A stretch of DNA of 64,000 bases from Zestomonas carbonaria (GTDB lineage: Bacteria; Pseudomonadota; Gammaproteobacteria; Pseudomonadales; Pseudomonadaceae). Every line of letters starts with the position of its first letter. Position 1 is the first letter of the stretch. Location: assembly GCF_904061905.1 (NCBI RefSeq), contig NZ_CAJFCI010000077.1, forward strand, positions 1 to 64,000, in the 5' to 3' direction. The translations under genes and the position numbers were made by a program. A model generated the notes under the pieces. The model was not told the DNA's origin. It searched no databases and saw only the letters and a list, made by a program, of their open reading frames with translations. This document shows, one piece after another, positions 1 to 8,193 of this stretch.

Positions 1-176
1 GGCTCCTGGCGGGGGAGGGGCAGCATCGCCCGGCCCGGGTGGCGGCGCAATCCGCAACTTGCGCTCGAATTACCGGTACAGTTGCCGCCGGCGAGCCGAC
101 CCGCAGCAGCATGCTTTCACTTCGCGCGGCCACTGGCTAAGCTCGCCATTCCGACTGATCCTCCAGAGGCTCTTCC

Positions 177-1916
177 ATGCCCCAGAACTGGCCGGCCGCC
201 GATATCGCCCGTTTGATCCTCGATGGCTTCGACGACTATCGCGCCCATTTCCACCGGATCACCGACGGCGCCCGGGCTCGCTTCGAGCAGGCGCAATGGG
301 TGGAAACCCAGCGCGCCGCGGCGGCGCGGATCGCCCTCTATGAGGAGAAGGTCGCCGAGGTCAGCCAGCGCCTGCACGACGCCGTCAATGCGGAGGTGCT
401 GCTCGACGTGCAGCAATGGCCGCTGGTGAAGAGTGCCTATATCGGCCTGATCGACGTACGCTTCGACGATGAACTGGCCGAGACCTGGTACAACTCGATC
501 TTCTGCAGCCTGTTCAGCCACGACCTGATCAGCGACGGCTGCATGTTCATCCACACCACGCGACCGTCGCTGCGCTCCCACGAGCGCGCGGCGCAGACCC
601 GCAGCTACCTGCCGCGCCTGAACCTGGCCGGCACCCTCGAACAGATCCTCGACGACTACCGCTTCAGCGTTGCCTACGACGACCTGCCGCGCGACATCGA
701 GCGCCTCGAAGGCCAGTTGCGTGCCAGCCTGCCGGACTGGGTGTGCAAGGACCCGGAGCTGTGCATCGAGCTGTTCTCCTCGACGCTCTACCGCAACAAG
801 GGCGCCTACCTGGTCGGCCGCATCTACACCCGCGACGAGCAGTGGCCGCTGGTCATCCCGCTGCTGCACCGCGAAGGGCACGGCATCCAGGCCGACGCGC
901 TGATCACCGACGAGGCGGAAGTGTCGATCATCTTCTCCTTCACCCGCTCGTACTTCATGGTCGACGTGCCGGTGCCGGCGGAATTCATCGGCTTCCTCAA
1001 GCGCATCCTGCCGGGCAAGCACATCGCCGAGCTGTACACCTCGATCGGCTTCTACAAGCACGGCAAGTCGGAGTTCTACCGGTCGCTGATCAACCACCTG
1101 GCGAACACCGACGACAAGTTCATCATGGCCCCCGGCGTGCGCGGCATGGTGATGAGCGTGTTCACCCTGCCGGGCTTCAACACGGTGTTCAAGATCATCA
1201 AGGACCGCTTCGCGCCGTCGAAGAACGTCGACCGCAACACGGTGATCGAGAAGTACCGGCTGGTGAAGAGCGTCGATCGCGTCGGGCGCATGGCGGATAC
1301 CCAGGAATTCGCCGATTTTCGCTTCCCCAAGGCGAAATTCGATCCAGAATGCCTGGCCGAACTGCTCGAAGTGGCGCCCTCCACGGTGGAGATCGAGAAC
1401 GGCGATACCGTGCTGATCCGCCACTGCTGGACCGAGCGGCGCATGACCCCGCTGAACATCTACCTGGAACACGCCAACGAGGCCCAGGTGCACGAGGCCC
1501 TGGAGGACTACGGCCTGGCCATCAAGCAACTGGCGGCGGCCAACATCTTCCCCGGCGACATGCTGCTGAAGAACTTCGGCGTCACCCGCCACGGCCGCGT
1601 GGTGTTCTACGACTACGACGAGATCTGCTTCCTCACCGAGGTCAACTTCCGCAAGATCCCGCCGCCGCGCTACCCGGAGGACGAGATGGCCTCCGAGCCG
1701 TGGTACTCCATCGCGCCCAACGACGTGTTCCCCGAGGAGTTCCCGCCGTTCCTGTTCGCCGACCTCCAGCAGCGCCGGCTGTTCAGCAAGCTGCACGGCG
1801 ACCTCTACGACGCCGAGTACTGGAAAGGCCTGCAGGAGAAGATCCGCGCCGGCAAGGTGATCGACGTCTTCCCCTACCGGCGCAAGGAAGAGCCCGAGGC
1901 GCTGCTGGCCCTGTAG
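177..1916 (+). CDS. aceK: Isocitrate dehydrogenase kinase/phosphatase
   Basis: Bifunctional cytoplasmic enzyme that phosphorylates and dephosphorylates isocitrate dehydrogenase, setting the split between the TCA cycle and the glyoxylate shunt. The 579-residue length is normal for Pseudomonas AceK. The atypical ATP-binding loop (APGVRGM, starting at residue 318) is followed by VFKIIKD, which carries the expected lysine, and a YDYDE metal-binding motif lies near residue 485. The start is the first ATG in the frame, with a modest purine-rich AGAGG ahead of it. It stands alone, without aceA or aceB, as is usual in Pseudomonas. The 176 bases upstream hold no gene I can identify. Confidence 0.97.
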   Translation: MPQNWPAADIARLILDGFDDYRAHFHRITDGARARFEQAQWVETQRAAAARIALYEEKVAEVSQRLHDAVNAEVLLDVQQWPLVKSAYIGLIDVRFDDELAETWYNSIFCSLFSHDLISDGCMFIHTTRPSLRSHERAAQTRSYLPRLNLAGTLEQILDDYRFSVAYDDLPRDIERLEGQLRASLPDWVCKDPELCIELFSSTLYRNKGAYLVGRIYTRDEQWPLVIPLLHREGHGIQADALITDEAEVSIIFSFTRSYFMVDVPVPAEFIGFLKRILPGKHIAELYTSIGFYKHGKSEFYRSLINHLANTDDKFIMAPGVRGMVMSVFTLPGFNTVFKIIKDRFAPSKNVDRNTVIEKYRLVKSVDRVGRMADTQEFADFRFPKAKFDPECLAELLEVAPSTVEIENGDTVLIRHCWTERRMTPLNIYLEHANEAQVHEALEDYGLAIKQLAAANIFPGDMLLKNFGVTRHGRVVFYDYDEICFLTEVNFRKIPPPRYPEDEMASEPWYSIAPNDVFPEEFPPFLFADLQQRRLFSKLHGDLYDAEYWKGLQEKIRAGKVIDVFPYRRKEEPEALLAL

Positions 1917-1968
1917 GCAGGGCGCGCCGCGCGCACCGACAGGGGGAGTCGAGCGGCCAGCCAATCCA

Positions 1969-1996
1969 CCCCGGCATGACTTAAGTCATGCCGGGG
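1969..1996. repeat. 28-bp perfect palindrome after aceK
   Basis: Two 12-base arms (CCCCGGCATGAC and its complement) flank a TTAA centre, so the whole element is self-complementary. It lies 52 bases after the aceK stop and 105 bases before the next start codon. It could form the aceK terminator hairpin, but no T run follows on either strand. A dyad operator for the downstream small gene is equally possible. Confidence 0.6.
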
Positions 1997-2049
1997 AAAT
2001 CGTAACGGACGTAACCTTGTTCTACCGGGAGCGACTAAGCTCCTGTTGA

Positions 2050-2076
2050 GGGCGGCCCAAGAAGCAAGGGCCGCCC
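2050..2076 (+). promoter_or_regulatory. Leader stem-loop of the PA1414-like gene
   Basis: GGGCGGCCC pairs perfectly with GGGCCGCCC around a 9-base loop (AAGAAGCAA). The stem ends 13 bases before the strong Shine-Dalgarno sequence AGGAGGGG (2090-2097). It would be a stable structure in the 5' untranslated RNA of the 44-residue gene. As I recall, in P. aeruginosa the leader of PA1414 is reported to give rise to the hypoxia-induced small RNA SicX, so this hairpin may be part of an equivalent RNA. No Anr box (TTGAT-N4-ATCAA) was found upstream, which weakens that link. Confidence 0.45.
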
Positions 2077-2101
2077 GACCACCGATCTCAGGAGGGGCAT
2101 C

Positions 2102-2236
2102 ATGAAACGTCGACTGAACGCATGGCTGTCGCAACTGGGCGCAGCGCTGGGCCTGATCGAGGTACCACGTCTGCAACCGGTGCCGGTTCGCAGCGACGAA
2201 CAGCGCCGCCTGGCCGAGGAGCGTCGTCAGCGCTGA
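2102..2236 (+). CDS. PA1414-family small protein (44 aa)
   Basis: Short gene with an excellent ribosome binding site (AGGAGGGG, 4 bases before ATG). The product begins MKRRLNAWLSQLGAALGLIE, a short amphipathic or hydrophobic helix, continues with PRLQPVPVRS and ends in a charged tail rich in Arg and Glu. There is no signal peptide. It looks like the PA1414 family of Pseudomonas, and the position a little upstream of the PA1417-like decarboxylase and PA1418-like symporter matches PAO1 order. The protein has no known function. The transcript may matter more than the peptide, because the PA1414 locus is reported as an oxygen-responsive RNA gene. Assignment rests on recalled similarity and synteny. 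Confidence 0.7.
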   Translation: MKRRLNAWLSQLGAALGLIEVPRLQPVPVRSDEQRRLAEERRQR

Positions 2237-2264
2237 GGCAAGCCGCCGTCATCGCTTCACCCCG

Positions 2265-2314
2265 GGCACCTTCCCCAGGTGCCTGACCGCACGGCGCGAT
2301 CGCTTTTTCGCGCC
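2265..2314 (+). terminator. Two hairpins after the small gene
   Basis: GGCACCT (2265-2271) pairs with AGGTGCC (2277-2283) around a 5-base loop. GGCGCGA (2293-2299) pairs with TCGCGCC (2308-2314), with a T5 run inside the second loop rather than after the stem. They lie 29-78 bases beyond the stop codon, where a 3' end is expected, but neither has the classic trailing T tract. A processed RNA 3' end or a Rho-independent-like site is therefore only suggested. Confidence 0.35.
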
Positions 2315-2664
2315 GGCGTTCCCGGTTCATTCCACTCTCATCCCCCCATCCGCTCGTTCCACCAGGAAGACCGTTGGTCGGTCCGGTTTCGCGTCCCCTC
2401 AAGGTTCCCGGGGGCGTGCTGATCACGTTGGTATGAGCGTTATCCTGCGCATGATGGCTTTGTGCTATTAATTGTTGGTGTCACAACCCTCGGCGCTGGA
2501 GTGGCTGAGTCATTAGCGGTTTGCAGTAAGGGCGGGACCGGGCCGGACCCATCAACCTGGGGAGGGGGATGGTGTTCCGGCCCATTTTATTGGGGAAAGG
2601 ATGGGGTGAGGGAGCGTGGGTGAATTCAACTCCGAGCCCAGCGCCCGGGCACGAAACGAACTCC

Positions 2665-2726
2665 GTAGCCCGGATGCAATCCGGGGAGACCGGCGAGTCC
2701 ATGCCCCCGGATTTCATCCGGGCTAC
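2665..2726. repeat. REP-like inverted repeat (GTAGCCCGGAT type)
   Basis: Arms beginning GTAGCCCGGAT and ending ATCCGGGCTAC enclose a short non-repeated centre. This is a common intergenic palindromic element of pseudomonads. It sits 44 bases beyond the decarboxylase stop codon and may stabilise the 3' end of that transcript. Confidence 0.7.
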
Positions 2727-2769
2727 ATGCTCGACCTCATGATCGCGGCACCCTACGGTCATGACATGG

Positions 2770-4368
2770 CTAGGCGAATGGCGGGGCTTCCTGTACCTCG
2801 ATCAGCAACGGTCGGTCGGCTGGCGCATTGCGCAGCAGTTCGGCCAGGTGGGCGTGGTCGCGGGCGCGTTCGGCGGCGCAGCCGAAGCCTCGGGCGATGG
2901 CGAGGAAGTCCGGGGTGTGGATGTCCACACCGATCGGGGTGATGTCGCGCCGCTCCATGTAGCGCTTGATCTCGCCGTAGCCCTGGTTGTTCCACAGCAG
3001 CACCACGATGCCCACCCTGGCCTCCACCGCGCTGGCCAGTTCCGGCAGGCTGAATTGCAGGCCTCCGTCGCCGATCAGGCAGACCACCGGGCGCTGCGGC
3101 TCCGCCAGCCTGGCGCCGATGGCCGCCGGCAGGCCGTAGCCGAGGGTGCCGTAGCCGGTGGAGGAGTTGAACCAGCGGCGCGGGCCGTCCAGTTCCACCA
3201 GGTGGTTGCCGCTGTACACGGTTTGCGTCGAATCGCCGACGAAGCGCGCCTGCGGCAACGCCTGGAGAATGGTGTCGAACAGCCGGCGATAGTTCGTCCA
3301 GCCCTCGAAGCTCTCGGCCAGTTGCGCCCGCGCGGTGGCGGCTCGCTGGGCGCCGGGGCTGTTCGGGCTGAGCTCGCCTGCCGGCAGGTCGGCCAGCAGC
3401 ATGCGCATGGCCAGGCGCGCGTCGCCCAGGATGGCCAGGTGCGGCAGGTGGTTGCGCAGCAGTTGCTGGGCGTCGATGTCGATGCGGATCAGCGCGCCGC
3501 CGATCTCGAATCCACCGTCGAACACCACGTCGTAGTCGGTCTCGCCCAGCTCGGTGCCGATCGCCAGCACCACGTCGGCATCCCTGGCCAGGGCGCGCAC
3601 CGGCGGCAGCGACTGGTTGCTGCCGAGCAGCAGCGGATGGCCCGGCGGCAACAGGCCCTTGGCGTTGATGGTCAGCGCGGTCGGGGCGTCCAGTGCCTGG
3701 GCCAGGGCGCGTGCTTCGGCGCTTGCCTCGACACAGCCGCCGCCGAGCAGCAGCAGGGGCCGCTTGGCGTTCTTCAGCAGCGTCGCCGCTTCGCGCAGCA
3801 GGCTGCGGTTGGGAGCAGGGCGGCGCAGTTCCGGTCTGTGTGCCAGGCGCAGGTGATCGGCCGGCGCGGTGATGATGTCCAGCGGCAGTTCGATGTGCAC
3901 CGGGCGTGGTCGTTCGCTGGCGAACACGGCGAAGGCGCGGGCCAGCACCGCCGGCAGTGCCTCGACGCTCATCAGCGTGTGGCTGAAGGCGCTCACCCCG
4001 GAAGTCAGCCGGCGCTGGTCCGGCAGTTCGTGCAGGTAGCCGTTGCCCAGGCCGAGGCGCTCGCGCTCGTTGACGCTGGAGATCACCAGCATGGGGATGG
4101 AGTCGGCGTAGGCCTGGGCCATGGCGGTGAGGATGTTGGTCATCCCCGGCCCGGTGATGATGAAGCACACGCCGGGCTTGCCGCTGACCCGCGCGTAGCC
4201 GTCGGCCATGAAGCCGGCGCCCTGTTCGTGGCGCGGCGTGACGTGGCGGATGCGGCTGCCCGGCAGGCCACGGTACAGCTCGACGGTGTGCACGCCGGGG
4301 ATGCCGAACACGGTGTCGACGCCCCGGGCTTCGAGTTGCTTGACGAGGAATTCGCCGCAGGTGGTCAT
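2770..4368 (-). CDS. ThDP-dependent decarboxylase (AruI-like / PA1417-like)
   Basis: A 532-residue member of the acetolactate synthase / benzoylformate decarboxylase superfamily. The N-terminal pyrimidine-binding domain contains the activating Glu in RHEQGAGFMADGYAR. A central domain follows, and the C-terminal pyrophosphate domain carries the GDGG...NN metal/ThDP motif (GDGGLQFSL through WNNQGYGEIK). ATG at 4368 was chosen because alignable sequence starts at MTTCGEFLV; a longer upstream frame looks like leader. It is first described from its 3' end but is last in a minus-strand run with the symporter and gbuA. That company suggests it decarboxylates 5-guanidino-2-oxopentanoate, as AruI does, giving the aldehyde precursor of 4-guanidinobutyrate. 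The substrate is inference; another 2-oxo acid is possible. Confidence 0.85.
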   Translation of the reverse strand: MTTCGEFLVKQLEARGVDTVFGIPGVHTVELYRGLPGSRIRHVTPRHEQGAGFMADGYARVSGKPGVCFIITGPGMTNILTAMAQAYADSIPMLVISSVNERERLGLGNGYLHELPDQRRLTSGVSAFSHTLMSVEALPAVLARAFAVFASERPRPVHIELPLDIITAPADHLRLAHRPELRRPAPNRSLLREAATLLKNAKRPLLLLGGGCVEASAEARALAQALDAPTALTINAKGLLPPGHPLLLGSNQSLPPVRALARDADVVLAIGTELGETDYDVVFDGGFEIGGALIRIDIDAQQLLRNHLPHLAILGDARLAMRMLLADLPAGELSPNSPGAQRAATARAQLAESFEGWTNYRRLFDTILQALPQARFVGDSTQTVYSGNHLVELDGPRRWFNSSTGYGTLGYGLPAAIGARLAEPQRPVVCLIGDGGLQFSLPELASAVEARVGIVVLLWNNQGYGEIKRYMERRDITPIGVDIHTPDFLAIARGFGCAAERARDHAHLAELLRNAPADRPLLIEVQEAPPFA

Positions 4369-4439
4369 CGCGATACCTTCCATATGGAGATGGAAAAAAG
4401 GCGATTCCGGCCGGGGAACCGGAATCGCCAAGGGGTGAC

Positions 4440-5828
4440 TCAAGCCAGGCGTGCGGCCGGGACTTCCTTCCTGCGCGACAGCAGGCTGATCACCACGAAG
4501 CTCGCGACGCCCACCGCGAGGCCGTAGTAGATCGGGGTGTTGGCGTCGAGGCCGTCCTTGAGCATGAAGGCCAGCGCGACCAGGCTGCCCAGGGCCATGC
4601 TGGAGATGGCGCCGGCGGTGCTCGCGCGCTTCCAGTAGATGGCGCCCAGCAGCGGGATGAGCATGCCGCCGACCAGCAGGTTGTAGGCCATGGTCAGGGC
4701 GCTGATCACGTCGCTGACCACCAGCGCGATACCGAGGGTCGCCAGGCCCATCAGCAGGGTGAACACGCGGTTGACGTGGGCGCTGCCTTCCGCCTCGTCG
4801 CGGCCGCCGAGCAGCGGCCAGAGGTCCTGGGCGGCGGTGGTCGAGGCGGCCAGCAGGCCGGCGCTGGCGGTGGACATCAGCGCGGCCAGGGCGGCGGCCA
4901 CCACCAGGCCACGGATACCGTCCGGCAGGCTGATCTGCACCACGCTGGCGAAGGCGTTGTTGACGTTGTCCAGCTCCGGCAGCAGGACCTTGGCGGCCAT
5001 GCCGATCAGTGCCATGGCCAGGCCGTAGAGCACGCAGTAGATGCCGGCGGCGCTGCCGGCGACCCTGGCGATCCGCTCACTGCGCGCGGTGAACACCCGC
5101 TGCCAGATGTCCTGGCCGATGAAGATGCCGAAGAAGTAGATCAGGAAGTAGGTGACGATGGTGTCCCAGCCGATCGCGGTGAACTCGAAGGCGCTGGCCG
5201 GCAGGGCGGCGACCAGGGCGTCCCAGCCGCCGGCGTCGGCGATCGACAGGGGCATGAGGACGAACACCAGGCCGACGGTCATGATCATGAACTGCACGAT
5301 GTCGGTGAGGGTCAGCGACCACATGCCGCCGATGGTCGAGTAGAGCACCACGATGCCGCCGCCGATAAGGATCGCGGTCCAGAACGGCATGCCGAACAGC
5401 ACTTCCATCACCGTACCGATGGCGATGGTCGAGGTGGCGGCGATCATCAGCGCGTAGACCAGCATGATGGCCGCGCTGGCGTGGCGGGCGGTGGGGTTGT
5501 AGCGGCGTTCCAGCACCTGGGTGACGGTGTAGATCTTCAGCTTGAGCAGCGGCTTGGCGAGGAACAGGCTGATGCCGATGATGCCCAGGCCGAGCGCGGC
5601 GCACAGCCAGAAGCCGGAGATGCCGTGCACGTAGCCGAGGCGCACGGTGCCGATGGTCGAGGCGCCGCCGAGCACGGTGGCGGCCATGGTGCCCAGATAG
5701 AAGCCGGGGCCGAGGTTGCGGCCGGCGACCAGGTAGTCCTCGCGGGTCTTGGCGCGGCGCATGCCGTACCAGCCGAGCGCGAGCATGGCGGCGACGTAGA
5801 GGAGGACGACGAAGAGATCCAGAGCCAT
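4440..5828 (-). CDS. Sodium:solute symporter (SSS family, PA1418-like)
   Basis: A 462-residue inner-membrane protein with about 13 predicted hydrophobic helices. SSS-type landmarks include YLVAGRNLG near residue 35 and the sodium-site region STASAGLLAASTTAAQD. The start at 5828 (MALDLFVVLLY) follows a GA-rich ribosome site. It lies 71 bases upstream of the decarboxylase and 89 bases downstream of guanidinobutyrase, on the same strand, so all three may be co-transcribed. The likely cargo is a guanidino acid such as 4-guanidinobutyrate, or agmatine or arginine. Cargo is inferred from neighbours only. Confidence 0.9.
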   Translation of the reverse strand: MALDLFVVLLYVAAMLALGWYGMRRAKTREDYLVAGRNLGPGFYLGTMAATVLGGASTIGTVRLGYVHGISGFWLCAALGLGIIGISLFLAKPLLKLKIYTVTQVLERRYNPTARHASAAIMLVYALMIAATSTIAIGTVMEVLFGMPFWTAILIGGGIVVLYSTIGGMWSLTLTDIVQFMIMTVGLVFVLMPLSIADAGGWDALVAALPASAFEFTAIGWDTIVTYFLIYFFGIFIGQDIWQRVFTARSERIARVAGSAAGIYCVLYGLAMALIGMAAKVLLPELDNVNNAFASVVQISLPDGIRGLVVAAALAALMSTASAGLLAASTTAAQDLWPLLGGRDEAEGSAHVNRVFTLLMGLATLGIALVVSDVISALTMAYNLLVGGMLIPLLGAIYWKRASTAGAISSMALGSLVALAFMLKDGLDANTPIYYGLAVGVASFVVISLLSRRKEVPAARLA

Positions 5829-5917
5829 GGGGAGAGCCCTCTTGGTGTTGTAATTGTTGTCGTTGCGAGCCCGGGCCGGAGGCGGCGGCCCGGGCGGATC
5901 GTTTCCGCGTGGCGCGC

Positions 5918-6877
5918 TCAGTGGCGCTGCACGCCCGGCAGCACGCAGAGCATCTCGTACAGCAGGTTGGCGCCGAGCAGCGAGGTGTTGCCGGTGGTGT
6001 CGTAGGGCGGGGAGACCTCCACCAGGTCGCCGCCGACCAGGTCCAGGCCGTGGCAGCCGCGGATGATTTCCATCGCCTGGATGGTGGTCAGGCCGCCGAT
6101 CTCCGGGGTGCCGGTGCCGGGCGCCCAGGCCGGGTCGATGCCGTCGATGTCGAAGGACAGGTACACCGGGCCGCCGCCGACCTTCTCGCGCACTTCGGCC
6201 ATCAGCGGCTGCAGCGACTTGTGCCAGCATTCCTCGGCCTGCACCACGCGGAAGCCCTGCTTGCGGCTCCAGTTGAAGTCCTCGGCGGTGTAGCCCTGGG
6301 CGCGCAGGCCGATCTGCACCACGCGGTCGCAGTCCAGCAGGCCTTCTTCGACGGCGCGGCGGAAGGTGGTGCCGTGGGCGATCTTCTCGCCGAACATCTC
6401 GTCGTTGACGTCGGCGTGGGCGTCGACGTGGACCAGGCCGACCTTGCCGTATTTCTTGCGGATCGCCCGCAGGATCGGCAGGGTGATGGTGTGGTCGCCG
6501 CCCAGGGTCAGCGGCTTGATGCCGTGTTCGAGGATGTCGTCGTAGGACTCCTCGATGATGCGCACGGCCTCGGCCATGTTGAAGGTGTTGATCGCCACGT
6601 CGCCGATGTCGGCCACGTTGATCGAGTCGAAGGGCGCGGCGCCGGTGGCCATGTTGTAGGGGCGGATCATCACCGACTGGGCGCGGATCTCGCGGGGGCC
6701 GAAGCGGGTGCCGGAGCGCAGCGAGGTGCCGATGTCCAGCGGCACGCCGACGAAGGCGGCGTCCAGTCGGCGTTTTTCCTCGGAAGTCTGGATGTGCGGC
6801 AGGCGCATCATGGTGGCGATGCCGCCGAAGCGGGGCATCTCGTTGCCGCCCAGGGGCTGGTGGAAGGTGTTGTCCAC
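5918..6877 (-). CDS. gbuA: 4-guanidinobutyrase (ureohydrolase family)
   Basis: Hydrolyses 4-guanidinobutyrate to 4-aminobutyrate and urea. The dinuclear manganese site is intact: GGDH (His129), DAHAD (Asp152, His154, Asp156) and DID (Asp243, Asp245). I chose the GTG at 6877 rather than the GTG at 6889. It has GAGG six bases upstream, gives 319 residues as in PAO1 GbuA, and makes the protein begin VDNTFHQPLGGNEMPRFGG. The divergent LysR gene gbuR lies 260 bases away. A 3-guanidinopropionase (GpuA) is the closest alternative, but the adjacent gbuR-type regulator and PA1417/PA1418-like genes favour GbuA. Confidence 0.92.
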   Translation of the reverse strand: MDNTFHQPLGGNEMPRFGGIATMMRLPHIQTSEEKRRLDAAFVGVPLDIGTSLRSGTRFGPREIRAQSVMIRPYNMATGAAPFDSINVADIGDVAINTFNMAEAVRIIEESYDDILEHGIKPLTLGGDHTITLPILRAIRKKYGKVGLVHVDAHADVNDEMFGEKIAHGTTFRRAVEEGLLDCDRVVQIGLRAQGYTAEDFNWSRKQGFRVVQAEECWHKSLQPLMAEVREKVGGGPVYLSFDIDGIDPAWAPGTGTPEIGGLTTIQAMEIIRGCHGLDLVGGDLVEVSPPYDTTGNTSLLGANLLYEMLCVLPGVQRH

Positions 6878-6912
6878 GGCGGGCCTCACTATTGTTGTGG
6901 TTTTAATGGTGA

Positions 6913-6964
6913 GGTTCTGTACGAAAACTGCCTGACCTTCGCTCGGCGATTTTTCGTACGAACC
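6913..6964. promoter_or_regulatory. Paired GTAC-centred dyads, candidate GbuR operator
   Basis: GGTTCTGTACGAAAA (6913-6927) and TTTTTCGTACGAACC (6950-6964) form an inverted repeat. Each half is itself nearly palindromic around GTAC. The pair starts 36 bases upstream of the gbuA start, on the gbuR side, a typical layout for LysR-type recognition and activation sites. Binding by GbuR is inferred from position and symmetry. Confidence 0.5.
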
Positions 6965-7055
6965 TAGGTCGGTGGATTCTTGGCCGGGATGCTTCGGGGA
7001 AAAATCGCCGGAAGCAAAAAATTGGTTCAGGAATTTCTAAACTAATGCGAACCGA

Positions 7056-7122
7056 GTAGGGTGGGCGAAGCCCACCAAGTGGAGTGCCGGGCTGAAGCGG
7101 AGCGCCGCCCGGCCCACCCTAC
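7056..7122. repeat. GTAGGGTGGGC...GCCCACCCTAC inverted repeat
   Basis: An intergenic repeat with arms GTAGGGTGGGC and (G)GCCCACCCTAC, plus inner symmetrical segments. It ends only 15 bases before the gbuR start codon, so it occupies the place where the gbuR ribosome site should be. A transcript through it could fold and affect gbuR translation. Confidence 0.65.
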
Positions 7123-7137
7123 GCCTGGAACCATCCG

Positions 7138-8034
7138 ATGCAGACCGCCTTGCCCGACCTGAAACTGCTGCGCATCTTCGTCAGCGTGGTGCGCAACCAG
7201 GGTTTCGCCGCCGCGCAGCAGGAACTGAACCTGTCCACCTCGGCGATCAGCACCTACATGAGCCAGTTGGAAGGGCAACTGGGCCTGACCCTCTGCCACC
7301 GTGGCCGTGGCGGCTTCAGCCTGACCAGCAAGGGCGAGCTGTTCTACCAGGAAACCCTGCGCCTGTTCGGCGAGCTGGAAGGCTTCGAGCGCTACTCGGC
7401 GGCGCTCAAGGGCGAACTGCGCGGCACCCTGAACCTCGGCGTGCTGGACGCCACGGTGAGCGACCCGGCCCTGCCGCTGGCCGAGGTGATCGGCGCCTAC
7501 AACCGCGAGCATCCCGCCGTGCACCTGCACCTGGCGGTGCTGAGCCCCTACGAACTGCAACTGGCGGTGCTCGACAACCGCCTGGACCTGGCCATCGGCG
7601 CTTTCTCCACGCGCATGAACGGGCTGGTCTACCAGCCGCTGTACCGCGAGCAGCACTGGCTGTATTGCAGCGACCGCCATCCGCTGTTCGGCGAGCGGCG
7701 CATCCCGGCCGAGGTGATCACCCAGCAGCGCATGGTCGGTCGCGGCTACTGGAGCCAGGCCGAACTGGCGCGGCACGGCTTCAAGCACAGCGCGGCGACG
7801 GTGGAGAGCATGGAGGCGCAACTGATCCTGGTGCTGTCCGGCGCCTACATCGGCTACCTGCCCGAGCACTACGCGCATTCCTGGATCGAGCAGAAGCGCC
7901 TGCGCGTGCTGCTGCCGGCGACCTTCGGCTACCAGGCGCCGTTCTCGTTGATCCTGCGCCGGGGGCGCAGCCGCGAACCGCTGATCCAGACCTTCCGCGA
8001 CCTGTTGAAGGCGCAGCTCAACCCGCCGCGCTAG
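7138..8034 (+). CDS. gbuR: LysR-type regulator of guanidinobutyrate use
   Basis: A 298-residue LysR-type transcriptional regulator. The N-terminal winged helix-turn-helix spans about residues 5-64 (ISTYMSQLEGQLGLTLCHRG is the recognition part), followed by a periplasmic-binding-like effector domain. It is divergent from gbuA, the standard arrangement for LysR activators, and corresponds by position and partners to PA1422 (GbuR). The expected inducer is 4-guanidinobutyrate or a related compound. The ATG at 7138 lies directly after an intergenic repeat and lacks a strong Shine-Dalgarno sequence, which hints at low translation. Confidence 0.88.
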   Translation: MQTALPDLKLLRIFVSVVRNQGFAAAQQELNLSTSAISTYMSQLEGQLGLTLCHRGRGGFSLTSKGELFYQETLRLFGELEGFERYSAALKGELRGTLNLGVLDATVSDPALPLAEVIGAYNREHPAVHLHLAVLSPYELQLAVLDNRLDLAIGAFSTRMNGLVYQPLYREQHWLYCSDRHPLFGERRIPAEVITQQRMVGRGYWSQAELARHGFKHSAATVESMEAQLILVLSGAYIGYLPEHYAHSWIEQKRLRVLLPATFGYQAPFSLILRRGRSREPLIQTFRDLLKAQLNPPR

Positions 8035-8041
8035 GCCAGCC

Positions 8042-8101
8042 GGTGCGCCGTGCACACCGAAATATTGGCGGTATCGAACGTTCCGGTGCGCACGGCGCAC
8101 C
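8042..8101. repeat. GGTGCGCCGTGC inverted repeat
   Basis: Perfect 12-base arms at 8042-8053 and 8090-8101, followed by CTAC. Related fragments occur at about 1920-1940 and 43203-43225. It lies just after the gbuR stop codon and ahead of the protease gene. Confidence 0.6.
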
Positions 8102-8193
8102 CTACGCGATACTTCAGTCCCGGCGAAACTGAGCGGAACCTTGGCGGAGCGGCCCGGTCCAGACAGGAAAGGAACAGACGCAAGGAGCAGTCC

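Larger units (their letters stand above)
2237..2769. other. 533-bp gene-free stretch
   Basis: Between the small gene and the 3' end of the decarboxylase operon I see no convincing coding frame. It holds the two hairpins at 2265-2314, a REP-like dyad at 2665-2726, and a fragment at about 2600-2650 resembling the 'ggggtgagggagcgtg' spacer next to other repeats of this window (compare 12355-12375). A small RNA could start or end here, but I see no decisive promoter. Confidence 0.6.

Noticed and set aside
117..1964. A 615-codon frame antisense to aceK
   Set aside because: AceK on the other strand is unmistakable. The antisense product has no recognisable domain.
1917..2101. Anr/FNR box for the PA1414-like gene
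   Set aside because: I searched for TTGAT-N4-ATCAA and close variants and found only isolated half-like words (TTGTT, TTGAG) with wrong partners and spacing.
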